A stretch of 64,000 bases of DNA from Chamaecyparis obtusa (lineage: Eukaryota; Streptophyta; Pinopsida; Cupressales; Cupressaceae), in contig BSBK01002088.1 of NCBI GenBank assembly GCA_027943335.1, forward strand, positions 186,001 through 250,000, given 5' to 3'. A model generated the notes under the pieces. The model saw only the letters and a list, made by a program, of their open reading frames with translations. It was not told the origin of the DNA and did not search any database. Position numbers and translations under genes: made by a program. Shown here one piece after another: positions 47,658-60,445 of this stretch (within the stretch, counting starts at the first letter, position 1; each line of letters opens with the position of its first letter).

Positions 47658-49915
47658 TGTTGGTTGTGGATTATTCCCTTTGATCCTCAACTTGTAGATT
47701 TACACTTTGATGGATAATTTAAATAAAACTCTAACTCTATCACCACTCCAAAGTCCACAAGAAAGAGGGCCAACTGACAAGGATCAAAAGATCCTTCTAC
47801 ACTTTGAGCTTCAGTGCTCAGCCGAGTGTACCCTTGACGCACTTCTCTAAAGGAGTCTAAAATAATATTCCACTATATCTCATATAAGATTGTTAAAGAT
47901 TTATCAAATAATGTTTGTGTTTGTAGTTTTTAACCATGCATACCTCAAGAGGAAGGACTAGTGCCTTATCCCAGGGCTTAGAGTCACCTAATTGTACACC
48001 TCAACTGAATACCTCAAATCAAACACAATGGAATCTAAGGTAAGTGCTTTTCCTATTACCCCTTTCCCTCAAGCACAAGGACATCAAATTCTACACCTGA
48101 CTGCAACTCACTGAATTCACCTAGAAGACTTTAATCCTAACTTTGTTAGGAACTCAAAGATAAATTCAAAATACTCTTTGTTTACCATATGTTAGCACAC
48201 TTTGTGAAAATAACATATATGAGCTCAGAGATAAGTAAGAAGGCATACACAAGATACAAGATTGGGATTCAAAATGTTCTCATTAACACAATCAGGATCA
48301 ACATACAATCAGAATGATACCAAGATTAGAAAAGTCACAAAATTAGACTTCTATCAGTATATTATAGTCAAAAACTAGGGACCAAAAGAAACAATATTTT
48401 TGGAACCCTTGCAAAATCCAAAATTCTCTAACTTATACCCCCTAGTCATCTTGAAAATCTACAACAAGCTACGGATGATTAGGGTTAGGGTTTCAACCAC
48501 CCAACCTACTGGAAATGGTCTAAAAAGTTATTACAGGGGTGGGAAACATAGTCAATTAGGAAAGAGGAAATTCTTGAACTGATGCACAATCATGAAAATC
48601 TTCTCCGCAAGTATAGGGGATCACAAAACTAGGCTCAAAAGAACACCCTGCAACAAGCCTTGAGCACACAACCAAAATGGTACAAGCTCTGAAAACAATC
48701 CAACAACACCCTGGACCACACCGCAAATGGCAAACCAGTCATATCTCACTAAACAGGGTCATTTTTGCAATGAATTTCATAAATTTGGTACTTTCTAGTC
48801 GCTAGAAGTTCTCAAAAAAATTTGAATTTGAACCACAACAGCTAAATCCTTGGTGCCTGCAGAGAATGATGGCCCACGTTCAAACTAAGACCAGCTTTAA
48901 AACATAGTCATCTGATCAAACCTCCTTCATGACTTTAAGATCTTCCTCTAAAAGTGGCCCCACCAGACTTAGCAACTTCTCGACTACTATTTGCGCAATC
49001 ACCAGACAAACTAGCGAATCCTCTTATCTTTCCACAAATGCGTGACCACATGAAACTTTGTCAGCACTACCAGATTTTACAACTCTGCCAAACCTCAGAC
49101 CCCACCTGGGTTCACCTGGTGCCACATGTCACTAAACCATTCACTGATCCACACCCAGTCACTGGCACAGGACCCACAAACCTTTTACACCTAATTGAAT
49201 GGTTGGCGTAAGATCTCATGTGTCAGAAAAAGGCCTTAAGAACATACACCAACCGTCGATGCTCAAACACATTAGGACCCCTCTGACAGGCACACTAGCA
49301 ACCAGGTCCCATAGCTATGTCCAAGAAAGATTCAAAATCAATGGTCATTGCATGATCACAAGGGGATGGAATATTCCATGCGATCATGTGACAACCACAT
49401 GATCCTTAGGCAATTGACAACATGACCCCACCTGGGCCCGTTGATGCTAGTTTCATTAAATCCATCAGCCAATGAGGAATTGCCAACTGTGCTTAGGTGT
49501 CACCCTACACCCACAATTTGAAATGTAATGTCACAAAGATAAGATCAATGGCCGTTAGATTAAAATATTGTCAAAAATTAGGCCCAGGAAAATAAAGCTG
49601 AGAACCTTAGGAAAAATATTAAAATCACAGGGCACGATTGCGGACTTAGGAAAAAAAAAGGGACCCGCCGGAGAGAAAGACTAACTACGAACCGGGGTGA
49701 CGTGGAAACTTAAAAGGCACATGCAGAAGAAGTGTTTAAGTGACCCATGAAAAAGGTAACACATGAAAAGAATAAAGCTAGGGCACATTTGAATTTTGAA
49801 ACCTAACGGCTAGATTTTGAATGTTTTGCCTAAGGTTTAACCAGGGAGCAGAAAAATCATTGCAGAGAGTAGGGGAAAAGACCAGGAGACATGAAATTTT
49901 TTGCACATGCTAACA
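47658..49915 (-). mobile_element. F right (5') LTR
   Basis: 2258 bp, TGTTGG...CTAACA, colinear with the left LTR. Differences are mostly transitions. Confidence 0.94.
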
Positions 49916-49920
49916 AGATG
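49916..49920. repeat. Right target-site duplication of F
   Basis: AGATG, partner of AGACG at 37807-37811. Confidence 0.8.
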
Positions 49921-51075
49921 ACTGGCAAAATCAAGATTATGACCCTTTAATACTTTTCCCCAAACTAGTTCTCGACCAATGAGATCACTCCAAATTATGC
50001 ATGTGCAAAAAATTAAACTTAACTTAAACTTTGATTGGACTAGACAGGTGTCAACCTATCGCTAAAGCACAAATAGAAAATTTTCAGATATGTCAGGTTG
50101 AGATAAAGCAACAACCATCAATGCTTTTCAATCAAATGATCATCACTGATCTACACAATTTGCTCCCACTTCCAACTTTTCCAGTTCTCCATCCAATCAG
50201 AAATAACCACATTGCAAAAACTAGCAAGCAGACCACTACCTTTCTCTTTCTCGACATTAAAGATACTGATAGCTACCACATCATTATTTATTTCAACCAT
50301 TAAAAAATGAACATATCACCATGACCTAGCAACTAAGGAGCACTTCATAGTTTCCATCCTACATGTGAAATCAAACGGTCATCGCTATATCACAAGCCTT
50401 AAACACCAAGCATCTTCTCTTGGTGGTATAACGAGAACTATGAGGTTTGTCAAAACTTTAATCCTTGGAAATTCTCAACCAGACTATATTACGTCACCCA
50501 ATATAGGTGTCACCACAAGAAAGCTTCTTTGGAAATTGAAAAGTTAGAGTTGTGCCTCATCAGTAAGGGTTTAATCGGATGCTTATCTCTAAATCGTGTT
50601 GATTAAAAGATAGTCAACTCAACCCAATAGTATAAGGACAACTGTCAATGCATTCCAAGCCTTAAATGAAAATGCATTACTAAAGATGGGCCCACCTAGA
50701 TAGATGTCACCTTGTCACCATTTTGCATGTCAGAAAATCTGACAATCAAGAGCTCAAAGATATAATGACAGCCACTAGATCAAAAGGATCGAACGGTTGA
50801 GAAATAAATAGGGATCAATGATGTTTGAAGTAAATTTATTAAAAAGGACCCCGCTTAAAAGCCTAACTGAATAACATGTGCCGTGGACACTTTATAAATA
50901 TTTATAATAGCACATGTGTTATTGGAAGTCTTAATGAATGAAAAAGTAATGCTTAGATATAACAAAGCTCATGTCAAACTAGGGCTTTTAGCAACATATT
51001 TTCTGCTAGGTTAAAAATGAGGGTTCTTCCAAAATTTTGAAGCATGAGTATCAAAATTTTTAGAATATTACTAAT
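49921..51075 (-). mobile_element. Probable 3' LTR (U3 part) of G, interrupted by F
   Basis: Non-coding. It ends ttactaata, then gtggctcatactcaggg; F has gctaata, then gtagctctgtctaggg at the same place relative to integrase. So the LTR/internal border of G is near 51075. Its left part would be 37404-37806, across F. A ccgct/aaagcctaact patch resembles the gacccgccgg region of F's LTR. Confidence 0.5.
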
Positions 51076-51233
51076 AGTGGCTCATACTCAGGGACGTGTA
51101 TCTCCTGCAGATACAATGAGAAAACTATAATCTCCTAGAACAGTAGAGCAACTCAAAATTTTTATTAAAAATAAACAACTATACATAAAACCCTAAACCT
51201 AAACTTCCCGAGAAGCTAGAGAATCTTTACTAG

Positions 51234-52620
51234 AAATAAAATTTTAAGAATTGCCCATGAACTTGCAATTCCATGAGTTCTCCTATCAGATTTTTTAACA
51301 AATATGAACTTGTTCCCCATCTTTCTTCAATGATGTAAGGTCCTAGCTAGATGGGATCAAAATTTCCATGTTTACCTTTATTTTCTAGTCTTGCATTCCA
51401 CATTAGGACCAAATCACCATTTCCAAAATCTCTCTGAGTAGTCCTTCTATCATACAAAACCTTACACTGGACCTGAATTTTCTCATTCCTAGCACGTGCA
51501 TCACTTCTTACTTCATTCAACTAGATCAAATCATTAATTCTAACAGTCATTTCATCTTCCAGATCATCATCATATGCCTAGATGAATTGGTACATCTGTA
51601 ATAAGTTATTTTGGGGCAACCTTGCATTAATTCTATAGACTAAGTCAAAAGGGGCACACCCTATTTCTTTCTTTATTGTAACCCTGTCAGCCCATAAAGC
51701 TTGCAACAACTTAGAATCCCAAGCCCTTTTATTTTTATCCAACACCCTTTTCAAAATTTTAATCAAGCTTTTGTTACTTGATTCAGCTTGGCCATTACCT
51801 TGTGGATGATAAGGAGATGAGTATGAAATTTTTTATACCATTCTTCTAACAAAAATCAACAAACTCCTCTGATCTAAAACACATTGCATTATCAACCACC
51901 ACTATTTCTAGATAGCTAAACCTAGTAAGGATATTTTGCATCATAAAGTCCACTACTACCTTACTAGTTTCTTTCTTGGAGGGGATTTCTTCAACCCACT
52001 TAGTGAAGTAATCTATTGCTACCAAGATATAATAATGTCTACCACTGGACTTATTAGGGATTTCTCCAATAAAATCCATACCCTACTTTTGGAAAGGGGC
52101 TTGAACTGTAACAGGCTTGAGAGGTAGATTTCAATTGAATTTTAGCTTCCCAACAAACCTTTGACAAGGGTCACATCTTTTTACAAACTGGTGGGCATCT
52201 TTGAAAAGTGCTGGCCACCAAAAACCTAATCTGATAATCTTGTGAGCTGTAGTCTTTTCCATATAGTGTCCTCCACAAACTCCATTATGCATTTCATTTA
52301 GCAATATTTTGGCCTTATCTTGATCCACACATCTAAGAAAGACACCCTCATTACTTCTCCACCACAATTCACCACTTATCATTGCATACCTTGTGGAATG
52401 GAGCCTAATAGTCCTTTTCTTGTTATCATCCAATTCAGGGGGTAAAATCATCTTTTGCAAGTACTTGACAATATCCTTGTACCATTCACAACAATCCATA
52501 TTGCAAACAAAAGGTCTTTGATCTTCCTCCAACATATTTATTTGATTTGCAGTTAATTTTCTTTGAGCCATCAACTTTGCAAGGCCTAATCCTCTTACCA
52601 ACTTTGTAATATGAATGTCA
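51234..52620 (-). pseudogene. G integrase
   Basis: Orthologous to the F integrase: zinc domain with HNGVCGGHYMEKTTAHKI and CDPCQRF, catalytic MDFIGEIP, VVDNAMCF and NGQAESSNK (Glu intact here), and a C-terminal domain to VHGQFLKFYF. Stops are TAG at QFI-stop, DLI-stop and DPI-stop-LGP; the last is a Trp in F. A frame change lies near 51800. Confidence 0.9.
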
Positions 52621-53850
52621 ATATTAAATTCCTGGATTCTATTGATCCATCTACATCTTCTTCCTGATACTTCCTATTGGACCAATATATCTTTGACTGC
52701 AGCACTTGGAACATAAGCAACTATCATGGCTCCAACTAAATAACACCTAAATGCTTTGATAGTCTTGACCAAGGTGTAAGCTTGTTTTTCAACAATGTCA
52801 TAGTTTAGTTCTACTTCTTGTAAGGTCTTACTAAAAAAGGAAATAGGTTCCTCAAACCCATCTGCATTTTTCTGTAACAATACTGCTGCAACAGTATGGG
52901 CAGATGCAAAAGAAAAAATCTGTAGAGGTTTACTATAATGTGGGGTTTTCAAATGTGGGGCATGCTTAATAGCCCTTTTGATATCATTGAAAGCCGACAC
53001 TGCTTCAACATTCCATTCAACTCTTTCTCCTTTCTTCAACATCCTTGATATAGGGATACTAATCTCTATAAAATTTGTAATAAATCTTCTCAAGAAATTC
53101 ACCTTCCCTAAAAAGGATTGAATTCCTTTGACATTTCTTGGTTGGGATAGTTTGTCAATAGCTTCCACCCTCTCAGGGCCTATTTTTACTCCATCCTTTG
53201 AAACAATATGCCCTAGAATCTTTCCTTCCACCACACCAAAGGCACATTTCTTTGGGTTCAAAGGAACTCCATATTCTAATGGTGTAATGAAAATCTTTTC
53301 CAAGTGATGGAAATGTCATTCCTCTTTGGCTAAAAATGATGTAAGGTCATCCTGATGCACTACCATAAATATGTTAATGAAATCAACAAAGGCTACATCC
53401 ATAGCTCTCTAGAAAGTGGCACCAGCATTAGTTAATCCAAAGGGCATTCTTACATAAACATATGTACCCCATGGGGTTGTAAATGCAGTTTTGAATTGTT
53501 TTGATTCCTTAACCATAACTTGATTATTTCTAGAAAAACCATCCATCATGGACATAAATTCTGATCCTGTCACCTTTTGCAACATATTTTCCATGTTAGG
53601 TAAACCATAATTGTCCTTTAAGGAATTTATGTTGAGATTTCTGAAATCAACACAAAGTGTAATATCACCATTTTTCTTTCTGATAGGAACCAAGTTTGAG
53701 ACCCAAGTGGAATGTCTAATAGGTTTTATTATTCCAGCATCTATCATCTTTTTAAGCTCTCCCTGCATTTTGGGTTCCAAGGTAGGATTAAAAGGTCTCA
53801 ATTTCTATATGAAAGGTTTAGTACCTTCTTTTAATGGAATTTCATGTTGA
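52621..53850 (-). pseudogene. G reverse transcriptase and degenerate RNase H
   Basis: RT motifs [32 protein letters not shown] and VHQDDL (Tyr changed to His, both Asp kept), then RNase H without its catalytic Asp (FSFASAHTVAAVLLQK). TAG replaces the Gln of GATFQRAMD (seen intact in F), and another TAG lies in the QQEVS motif. RT would copy the RNA genome. Confidence 0.92.
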
Positions 53851-53922
53851 AACAAATCCTCTCTGTAAGCCTTGAAGTCTTCATAAGACCAAGAAAAAAC
53901 ATGCATGAACTTTCTAAGAAGA

Positions 53923-54832
53923 TCAATCAATTTGTTTTCTGGTTTTAGGGGATAAGCTCTTACCTATATAAACCCTTTTAGGCACCAACCTTGTGCCTAA
54001 ATTAATTTCCTCCAAATCATTTGTTTTATCAGTGTTAGCTAAAAAGGCTTTGTCTTTATTGTCAAATGCTCTCTCAAGAGCAACCAATCCCTTGGGAACT
54101 CTATTTGATTTCAACTGCAACACTTCTTTTCCAAAAACAATTTCTTTGCCATTCACCGTATCAACATAAGCACTAAAATCCATTTCCTTGTCACCAAAAT
54201 GAGACTCACATTGCACAAATCTCAAAATGTCCTGATCATTAGAAAAAACTTGCCAATTTTCCACATTGTCAAGGATGGAAGGTCTAGCTTGAACTTCTAT
54301 ATTAGATATGTCAGCAAATGTAATATCTTTTGGCCTTAAATCCACATTAGCTAATAAGTCAGCCATTCTATTCTTACTTCTTTCCATCTAATAAATGTTA
54401 AAAGCATTGAAGCTCTCAATTTCATCCTACACTGCATTTCTATATTGTTTCAATTTCTAATTTTTTTATGCATACTTTGACCTTACTTGGGAAATTATCA
54501 ATTCAGAGTCACCCACCACTTTCAAAGATCTTATGCCATGCCTCAGTGCTAACCTTAGGCCTATCAATAGGGCTTCATATTCTGCAACATTATTTGTACA
54601 TGAGAATAACAAAGTGAAAGAAAATTTAAAAGTTTTACCATTTGGAGATATGAGCAATATTCCAGCTCCAGACCCTTCTTTTGAACTTGCTCCATCAAAG
54701 TACATGGTCCATAGACTATCAAGGTCAGTCCATTGCTCCTGGCTATCTAATTTTAGGGTAGCTTCAACACCTCCCTCTATTTCCTTATCTTGGACTCTGA
54801 AAGCATTAATGTTAGTATCAAGAAAGCAATTT
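53923..54832 (-). pseudogene. G aRNH and linker, upstream of RT; cut by H
   Basis: RNase H with Asp in MYFDGASSKEGSGAGILL, Glu in NNVAEYEALLIGLRLA, Asp in VVGDSELIISQVR and Asp in MADLLANV. The linker to RT has NLEEINLGT-type sequence as in F. Stops lie at YA-stop-KN (TAA) and AV-stop-DEIE (TAG at the Trp of F). The N-terminal end was separated from the protease by insertion of H at 54832/62297. Confidence 0.9.
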
Positions 54833-55674
54833 TGATGCAGGAGCATCCTGGGTGTAAGAGCAATCTTGCATCACCCAAAAATATTTCTATTTTTGTAAGG
54901 GCTATCTTGTGCAGAGCCGCTATTTATGGAAACTTTCTATTTTTAGTAAGTTGGTCTTACGATCTTGAAATGTTCTAATTTTACATGTGGAGGTTCATCT
55001 CAGTCATATTAGCCTGCCAGTAAAGTTTCATGGCTAGATCAGGTCTAGTTTTGAAGATATTAAAGATTTTCAGTATTGGCAACAGGGTACAAAAACTTCA
55101 AACTCAATTTTGAAGGCTTTAGAGGCTCTAGATGAGGTTGAAAATTTGGGTGATGAGCATTTTGCACTAGTTAAGCTTGTAGAGTGCTTCGTGGCATTTC
55201 TAGAATGGGGTTATAATAGCCAACCGGGTCAACGGGCGATGACTTATGGTCTTCAGAAGTTGGGTCACCTGAAATGGTAGAAAATAATTTTCTTCAAAAT
55301 TTTTGTTTGGGTTTCAAAACTCATTTTGAGCTGACTTTGATGTAATAAATTGTAAAATAAAATAATTCTAAGTTTGGTTGGCCCTAAGGGCTAAATTTCT
55401 AGAACCTTCTTGGGTGGTGGAAATTGCATATATAAAGAAGGCACGTAGTGTTGTCTAGAGAAGTTCTGGGTAGTAGATCTGGGTATTGATTCGAGGCTTT
55501 GTCCTATAGTATATTGTAAGGGAATGCCCATGTGGGTTTGAATATTGTAATTTTGAAAGTTTGTAATTCCACATTTGTGGAGATGATAAGAAGCCAATTT
55601 TATGTTTTGCATATTGTTGTTGTTTCTCTATTTTTGTTATATGTTTGTGGTATAAAGGGGAGCACCCTTCATCA
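54833..55674 (+). mobile_element. H 5' LTR
   Basis: 842 bp, TGATGCAGGAGCATCC...CCCTTCATCA. TATATAAAG at 55429-55437 is a likely TATA box, repeated at 62050-62058 in the 3' LTR. Confidence 0.94.
55429..55437 (+). promoter_or_regulatory. TATA box of the H LTR
   Basis: TATATAAAG, conserved in the 3' LTR at 62050-62058, about 240 bp from the LTR end. Confidence 0.65.
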
Positions 55675-55676
55675 AG

Positions 55677-55689
55677 TGGTATCAGAGTA
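55677..55689 (+). promoter_or_regulatory. H primer-binding site
   Basis: TGGTATCAGAGTA, initiator Met tRNA type, 2 nt after the LTR. Confidence 0.92.
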
Positions 55690-55745
55690 GGAGTTCCTAA
55701 GTGTGTAAATAGATCGTTGATTGTGAGGTAGTTTGCACCAGGACC

Positions 55746-56870
55746 ATGGTTAGGGTTTTAGTGCACATCGCGAAAATGCCTCCACGAAAAGAACATGGTG
55801 GAAGAGTTGGTACTGTGACACCTGAGGTTAGAGAGCTATAGAGACAAGTGTGAGCATTGCAAGAAAAGATTCATAGAGGAATGAATCTTAATGTCAAAGA
55901 TGAAAGCGAGGATGAAGCCGAAGAAGAATATCAAGAAGGAGAAGCAGAAATTGTGAACTAGGAGGAAGAAAGACTTTTTCGGGCAATTTCCAAGATTGGG
56001 AAAAGACCTAAGATTGAGGTTCCTACATTTTTTGGAAATCTTAACCCAAAGGAATTGATCGACTAGATCAATGAATGTGAGGAATATTTTGAGTATGAAG
56101 ATGTTGAGGATCCTGATAGGGTCAAATTTGTGAAGGCCAGACTGAAAGGTCATGCGAAGATCTGGTGGCAAGAGATTCAATTGGAGTGAAATAGAAGAGG
56201 GAAAGATAAAATCACAAGATGGGATCAGATGGTGGATAAATTGAAGCAATAGTTAATTCCTATTGATTATGAGCTTGACCTACTAAAGAAAATGCAAAGT
56301 TTGAAGCAAGTAGGAAGATCTGTTCAGGAGTATACAGAGGAGTTCTATCAACTCCTCATCAGAACAGGCCATGCAGAAGCTGATAAGGAGAAAGTTGCCT
56401 GATACCTTAATAGGTTAAGGCCAAGCATTTAGGAGGAGTTGAATCTAGTTTGAATGAATAGTATTGAGGAGGCATACCAGTTTTCCCTAAAAGTAGAGGA
56501 AAAGCTAAATAAGAAGTTTGAGATCAGACAAAATGGAAGAGGTCATGGTGGAAGATCTAGTGGATGGTCATATGGTGGATGAAATGAAGATCCAAAAAAG
56601 AAGGATGAGGCTAGTAGCAGCCAGAATCAGAGAGGAAATAATTCAAATAATTTCCAGGATCAGAATAATAGAGATCAGAGAGGAAGAGGAAGAGGATAAG
56701 GATCTGGAAGAGGAGGCTTCCATGGAACATGTTTTCACTATGGAGAAGCTCATAGGGCATTTGAATGTCCTCAGTGCCAAGGAAGAATAGATAGGAGAAA
56801 TGAAGGCTAGGCCAGAGTTGCACATGTAGATGAAGATGCTAGATCATCAAATTCTAAAGATGCTAAAAGA
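55746..56870 (+). pseudogene. gag: H gag
   Basis: The frame starts at ATG 55746 (MVRVLVHIAKMPPRKEHGGR) and continues in phase into pol. It has the usual chromovirus gag core (IEVPTFFGNLNPKE, KARLKGHAKIWWQEI, VQEYTEEFYQLL) and a Gly/Arg/Asn-rich tail. The zinc knuckle is broken: CFHYGEAHRAFEC has Tyr for the second Cys. Eleven or so stops (TAG, TGA at probable Arg codons, one TAA), no frameshift. It would build the particle and bind RNA. Confidence 0.9.
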
Positions 56871-56876
56871 GGAGAA

Positions 56877-58802
56877 ATGCTAATTAATAGAAGAGTCTTA
56901 CTGAGTGGTGAGAATGAACTTGAACAAAGGAGGAGCCTATTTCACACTAGATGTAAGTGTGAGGGTAAATGCTATTATGTAATTATCGATAGTGGAAGCA
57001 CTGACAATTTGGTGTCAGAAGAGATGGTGAGAAAGTTGAAGCTCAAGAGACAGAAACACCCACATCGATATTGGATTGCCTGGGTGCAGGATGACCACAA
57101 GGTCATGGTCAGTGAACAGTGCCTGGTAAAGTTCAAGATCGACGGGTACCAAGATGAGGTACTATGTGATATCATCTCTATGGATGCATGTCATATGTTG
57201 TTGGGTAGACCGTGACAATTTGACAGATGTGTTGTACACAATGGTCACATGAATACCTATTCCCTGACAAAGGATGGAGTGTGGCATAAGCTAAAGCCAT
57301 TGAAGGAGACTGAAAAAAAGGTATGTGGTAATGCAAGAATAACATTTGTTGATGGAAGAAAATTCCTAGATGGTATGAGGCATGAGCATGTGTGTTTTGC
57401 TTTAATTCCAAAAGCTAGTAAAGAAGAAGTAAATGATGTACCTGTAGAGGTTGCAGATTTATTGAATGAGTTTCAGGATATTGTATCTGATAATGTACCT
57501 GATGGATTACCACCAATAAGGAAGATCATTCATCAGATGGATTTGATTCCAGGAGCTAGTTTTCCAAACAAGGCAGCACACAGAATGACACCAGCAGAAG
57601 GTGAAGAGTTGAACAGACAAGTACATGAGTTATTGCAGAAGGGGTTGATTCAAGAGAGTCTGAGTCCCTATGTTGTACCAATGGTATTAGCACCAAAGAA
57701 GAATGGAGAGTGGAGGATGTGTATAGATTCCAGTGCAATAAACAAGATCACAATCAAGTACAGGTTTCCATTGCCACGAATGGATGATATTATGGATTGT
57801 TTGAGTGGAGTTGTGTATTTCTCAAAGATAGATCTGAAGAGTGGATATCACCAAATTTAGATCAGAGAAGGAGATGAATGGAAGACTACCTTCAAGATAA
57901 AGGAAGGACTGTATGAGTGGTTAGTCATGCCTTTTGGGCTAACCAATGCACCGAGCACTTTTATGCGGCTCATGAATGAGGTTCTGAAAGAATTTTTGGG
58001 TAAGTTTGTCATTGTGTACCTAGCTGATATTTTGATCTTTAGAAAGACATTGGAGGAACATATGATGCATATTCATATGGTATTTGAGAAGCTAAGAGAT
58101 GAGAAATTGTTGATTAATTTCAAGAAGTGCAATTTTGTGAAGAAAGAGTTAGTGTATTTGGGATTTGTAGTTTCAGCAGAAGGTCTAAAAATGGACCCAG
58201 AGAAGGTACAGGCTATCCTTGAATGGCATACTCCAAGGAGTGCTACTGAGGTAAGATCTTTTCATGGTTTGGCTAGTTTCTATAGAAAGTTTATCAAAAA
58301 TTTTAGCAGTATTTGTGGACCCTTGACTGAAATAATGAGAGGGGATAGAAAAGAGTTTAAGTGGACTAATGGGGCAGAAAAGAGTTTTCAATTGTTGAAA
58401 CAAAAAGTTATAGAACAACCTATTTTAGCACTTCCAGATTTTAATAAGGTGTTTCAAGTAGACTGTGATGCTAGTGGTATTGCAATAGGAGCTGTTATGA
58501 GCCAAGAAGGTAAACTTGTTGCTTATTTCAATGAGAAGTTAAATGATGCCAAGAGAAAATATTCTATTTATGATCAGGAATTTTATGCTATAGTTCAGGC
58601 ATTAAAGAAGTGGAGACATTATCTACTTCCTAAGGAGTTTGTCTTGTATATTGATCATCAAGCTTTGCAATATTTGAATAGTCAAGGAAAGTTGAATCAG
58701 AGGCATTTGAAATGGGTTGAGTTTTTGCAGAGTTATACATTTGTTTTGAAACACAAGAGTGAAAAGTCTAATAGGGTTGCAGATGCTCTTAGCAGAAGGT
58801 AA
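56877..58802 (+). pseudogene. pol: H protease, reverse transcriptase and RNase H
   Basis: Same frame as gag. Protease active site IIDSGSTDNLV and MLLGRP with the next Trp changed to TGA. RT has MVLAPKKNGEWRMCIDSSAI, LKSGYHQI and [19 protein letters not shown]. The catalytic box reads YLAD instead of YLDD (about 58017-58028), so the first catalytic Asp is lost. RNase H has its acidic residues ([29 protein letters not shown]). Between RT and RNase H is the usual connection segment. Confidence 0.95.
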
Positions 58803-60278
58803 CTATTGTTGACAGAAATGTAGATTGAAGTGGTTGGGTTCAAAGAACTCAAGAATTTGTATCCAGAGGATCCTGATTTTGGTGAAGCTTGGAAAGCTTG
58901 TGTAGAACTTGTTACTCTAGACAGGATGAAATGGCTAGATTTTATCATCCAGGATGATATGCTATTCAGAGGGAGTTAGTTGTGCATTCCAAGAAGTTCT
59001 ATGAGGGAGAATCTCATCAAGGAGAAGCATAGTGGAGGATTGGCTAGACATTTTGGTCATGATAAAACCCTTGCTTTGGTTGGTGAGAATTATTATTGGC
59101 CACAATTGTAGCAAGATGTGAAGAAGTTTATACAGAGTTGCAGAGTATGTCAGATGGTGAAAGGAGTGAAGCAGAATACAGGGTTATATCAGCCATTACC
59201 TATACCAAAGAAGCCTTGGGAGGATATCAGTATGGACTTTGTTCTTGGTTTACCGAGGACTTAGCGGGGACATGATTTAATTTTTGTGGTGGTTGACAGA
59301 TTTTTGAAGATGGCACATTTCATTCCCTGCAAGAAGACTAATGATGTTGTTCATGTAGCATAATTGTTTTTCAGAGAAGTGGTGAGACTACATGGTTTGC
59401 CAAAGACCATAGTTTTAGATAGAGACACTAAGTTTGTTGGATATTTCTAGTGTACATTGTGGAAGAAGTTGAAGATAGATTTGAAGTTCAGTTCATCACA
59501 TCATCCATAGAGTGATGGACAGAGAGAGGTGGTGAATAGGAGTTTGGAAAATTTGTTAAGATGTTTGGTTGGAGACAAGCCAATAGGATGGGATTTGATT
59601 TTACCATAGGTAGAATTTGCATACAATAATTCTATCAATAGGAGCACTGGTAAATCACCATTATAGATTGTATATGGAAGTAGTCCAAGAAATGCATCTC
59701 AATTGAGAAAGATAGATAAAGGAGAAATAAGTAGTGCTAAAGCTGAGGATTTTGTAGAACATTTGAAGAACATCCATGAGGAGGTGAGGAAGCATATTAC
59801 CAAGATGAATGTACAGTATAAGACTAAGGTAGATGAGAAAAGGAGGCATAAGGAATTTCAGGTTGGGGATGAAGTCATGGTTCATTTGCGGAAGGAGCGG
59901 TTTCTAGTTGGTACATATAACAAGCTGAAAATGAAGAAGTTTGGACCATGTAAAATACTAAAGAAGCATGATTCAGGAAATGCATATGAGGTAGAATTGC
60001 CTACTGAGCTGAATATTTCACTAGTGTTTAACATTTTACATTTGACAGAGTATCATGAAGGACATGTTGAATATGTAGTTGCAGCAGCATAGTGGAGTAT
60101 TCCAGCAACTAGTTATGATATCAAGGAGATTGAAGACATACTGGATAGTTGTGTTGGCAGAAGCACAAGGAACAAGACACATGAAGAGTATTTGGTCAAA
60201 TGGAAAGGACAACCTATTGAAGATTCATCATGGCTAACAAAGGAGGAGGTTAACCATCTTGGTTTTCCTTTGCACACC
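58803..60278 (+). pseudogene. H integrase with chromodomain
   Basis: Still the same frame. HHCC domain (HSGGLARHFGHDKT, CRVCQ), Asp in [10 protein letters not shown], Asp in VLDRDTKF and Glu in SDGQREVVNRSLE. A GPY/F-type domain follows ([27 protein letters not shown]). After a TAG, a chromodomain (IEDILDSCVG, EEYLVKWKGQPIEDSSWL) ends at TAA 60276-60278. Chromodomains of this class guide insertion to marked chromatin. About ten in-frame stops are present, most TAG at Gln positions (HHP-stop-SDG, ILP-stop-VEF, SPL-stop-IVYG). Confidence 0.94.
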
Positions 60279-60445
60279 TAAGTCGTGATAGGGTCACTTC
60301 TCAAATTACCCTTGGTGTCTGATGCAGGAGCATCCTGGGTGTAAGAGCAATCTTGCATCACCCAAAAATATTCCTATTTTTGTAAGAGCTATCTTGTGTA
60401 GAGCCGCTATTTATGGAAACTTGCTATTTTTAGTAAGTTGGTCTT

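Larger units (their letters stand above)
37812..49915 (-). mobile_element. Element F: complete Tat-like Ty3/gypsy retrotransposon
   Basis: 12.1 kb with two LTRs of 2256 and 2258 bp, a primer-binding site next to the right LTR, the order gag-PR-aRNH-RT-RNH-IN on the minus strand, and flanking 5 bp duplications. It carries about 24 in-frame stops, so it is dead. The LTRs differ by roughly 5-12% in the stretches I compared, mostly transitions, so the insertion is old. Confidence 0.93.
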
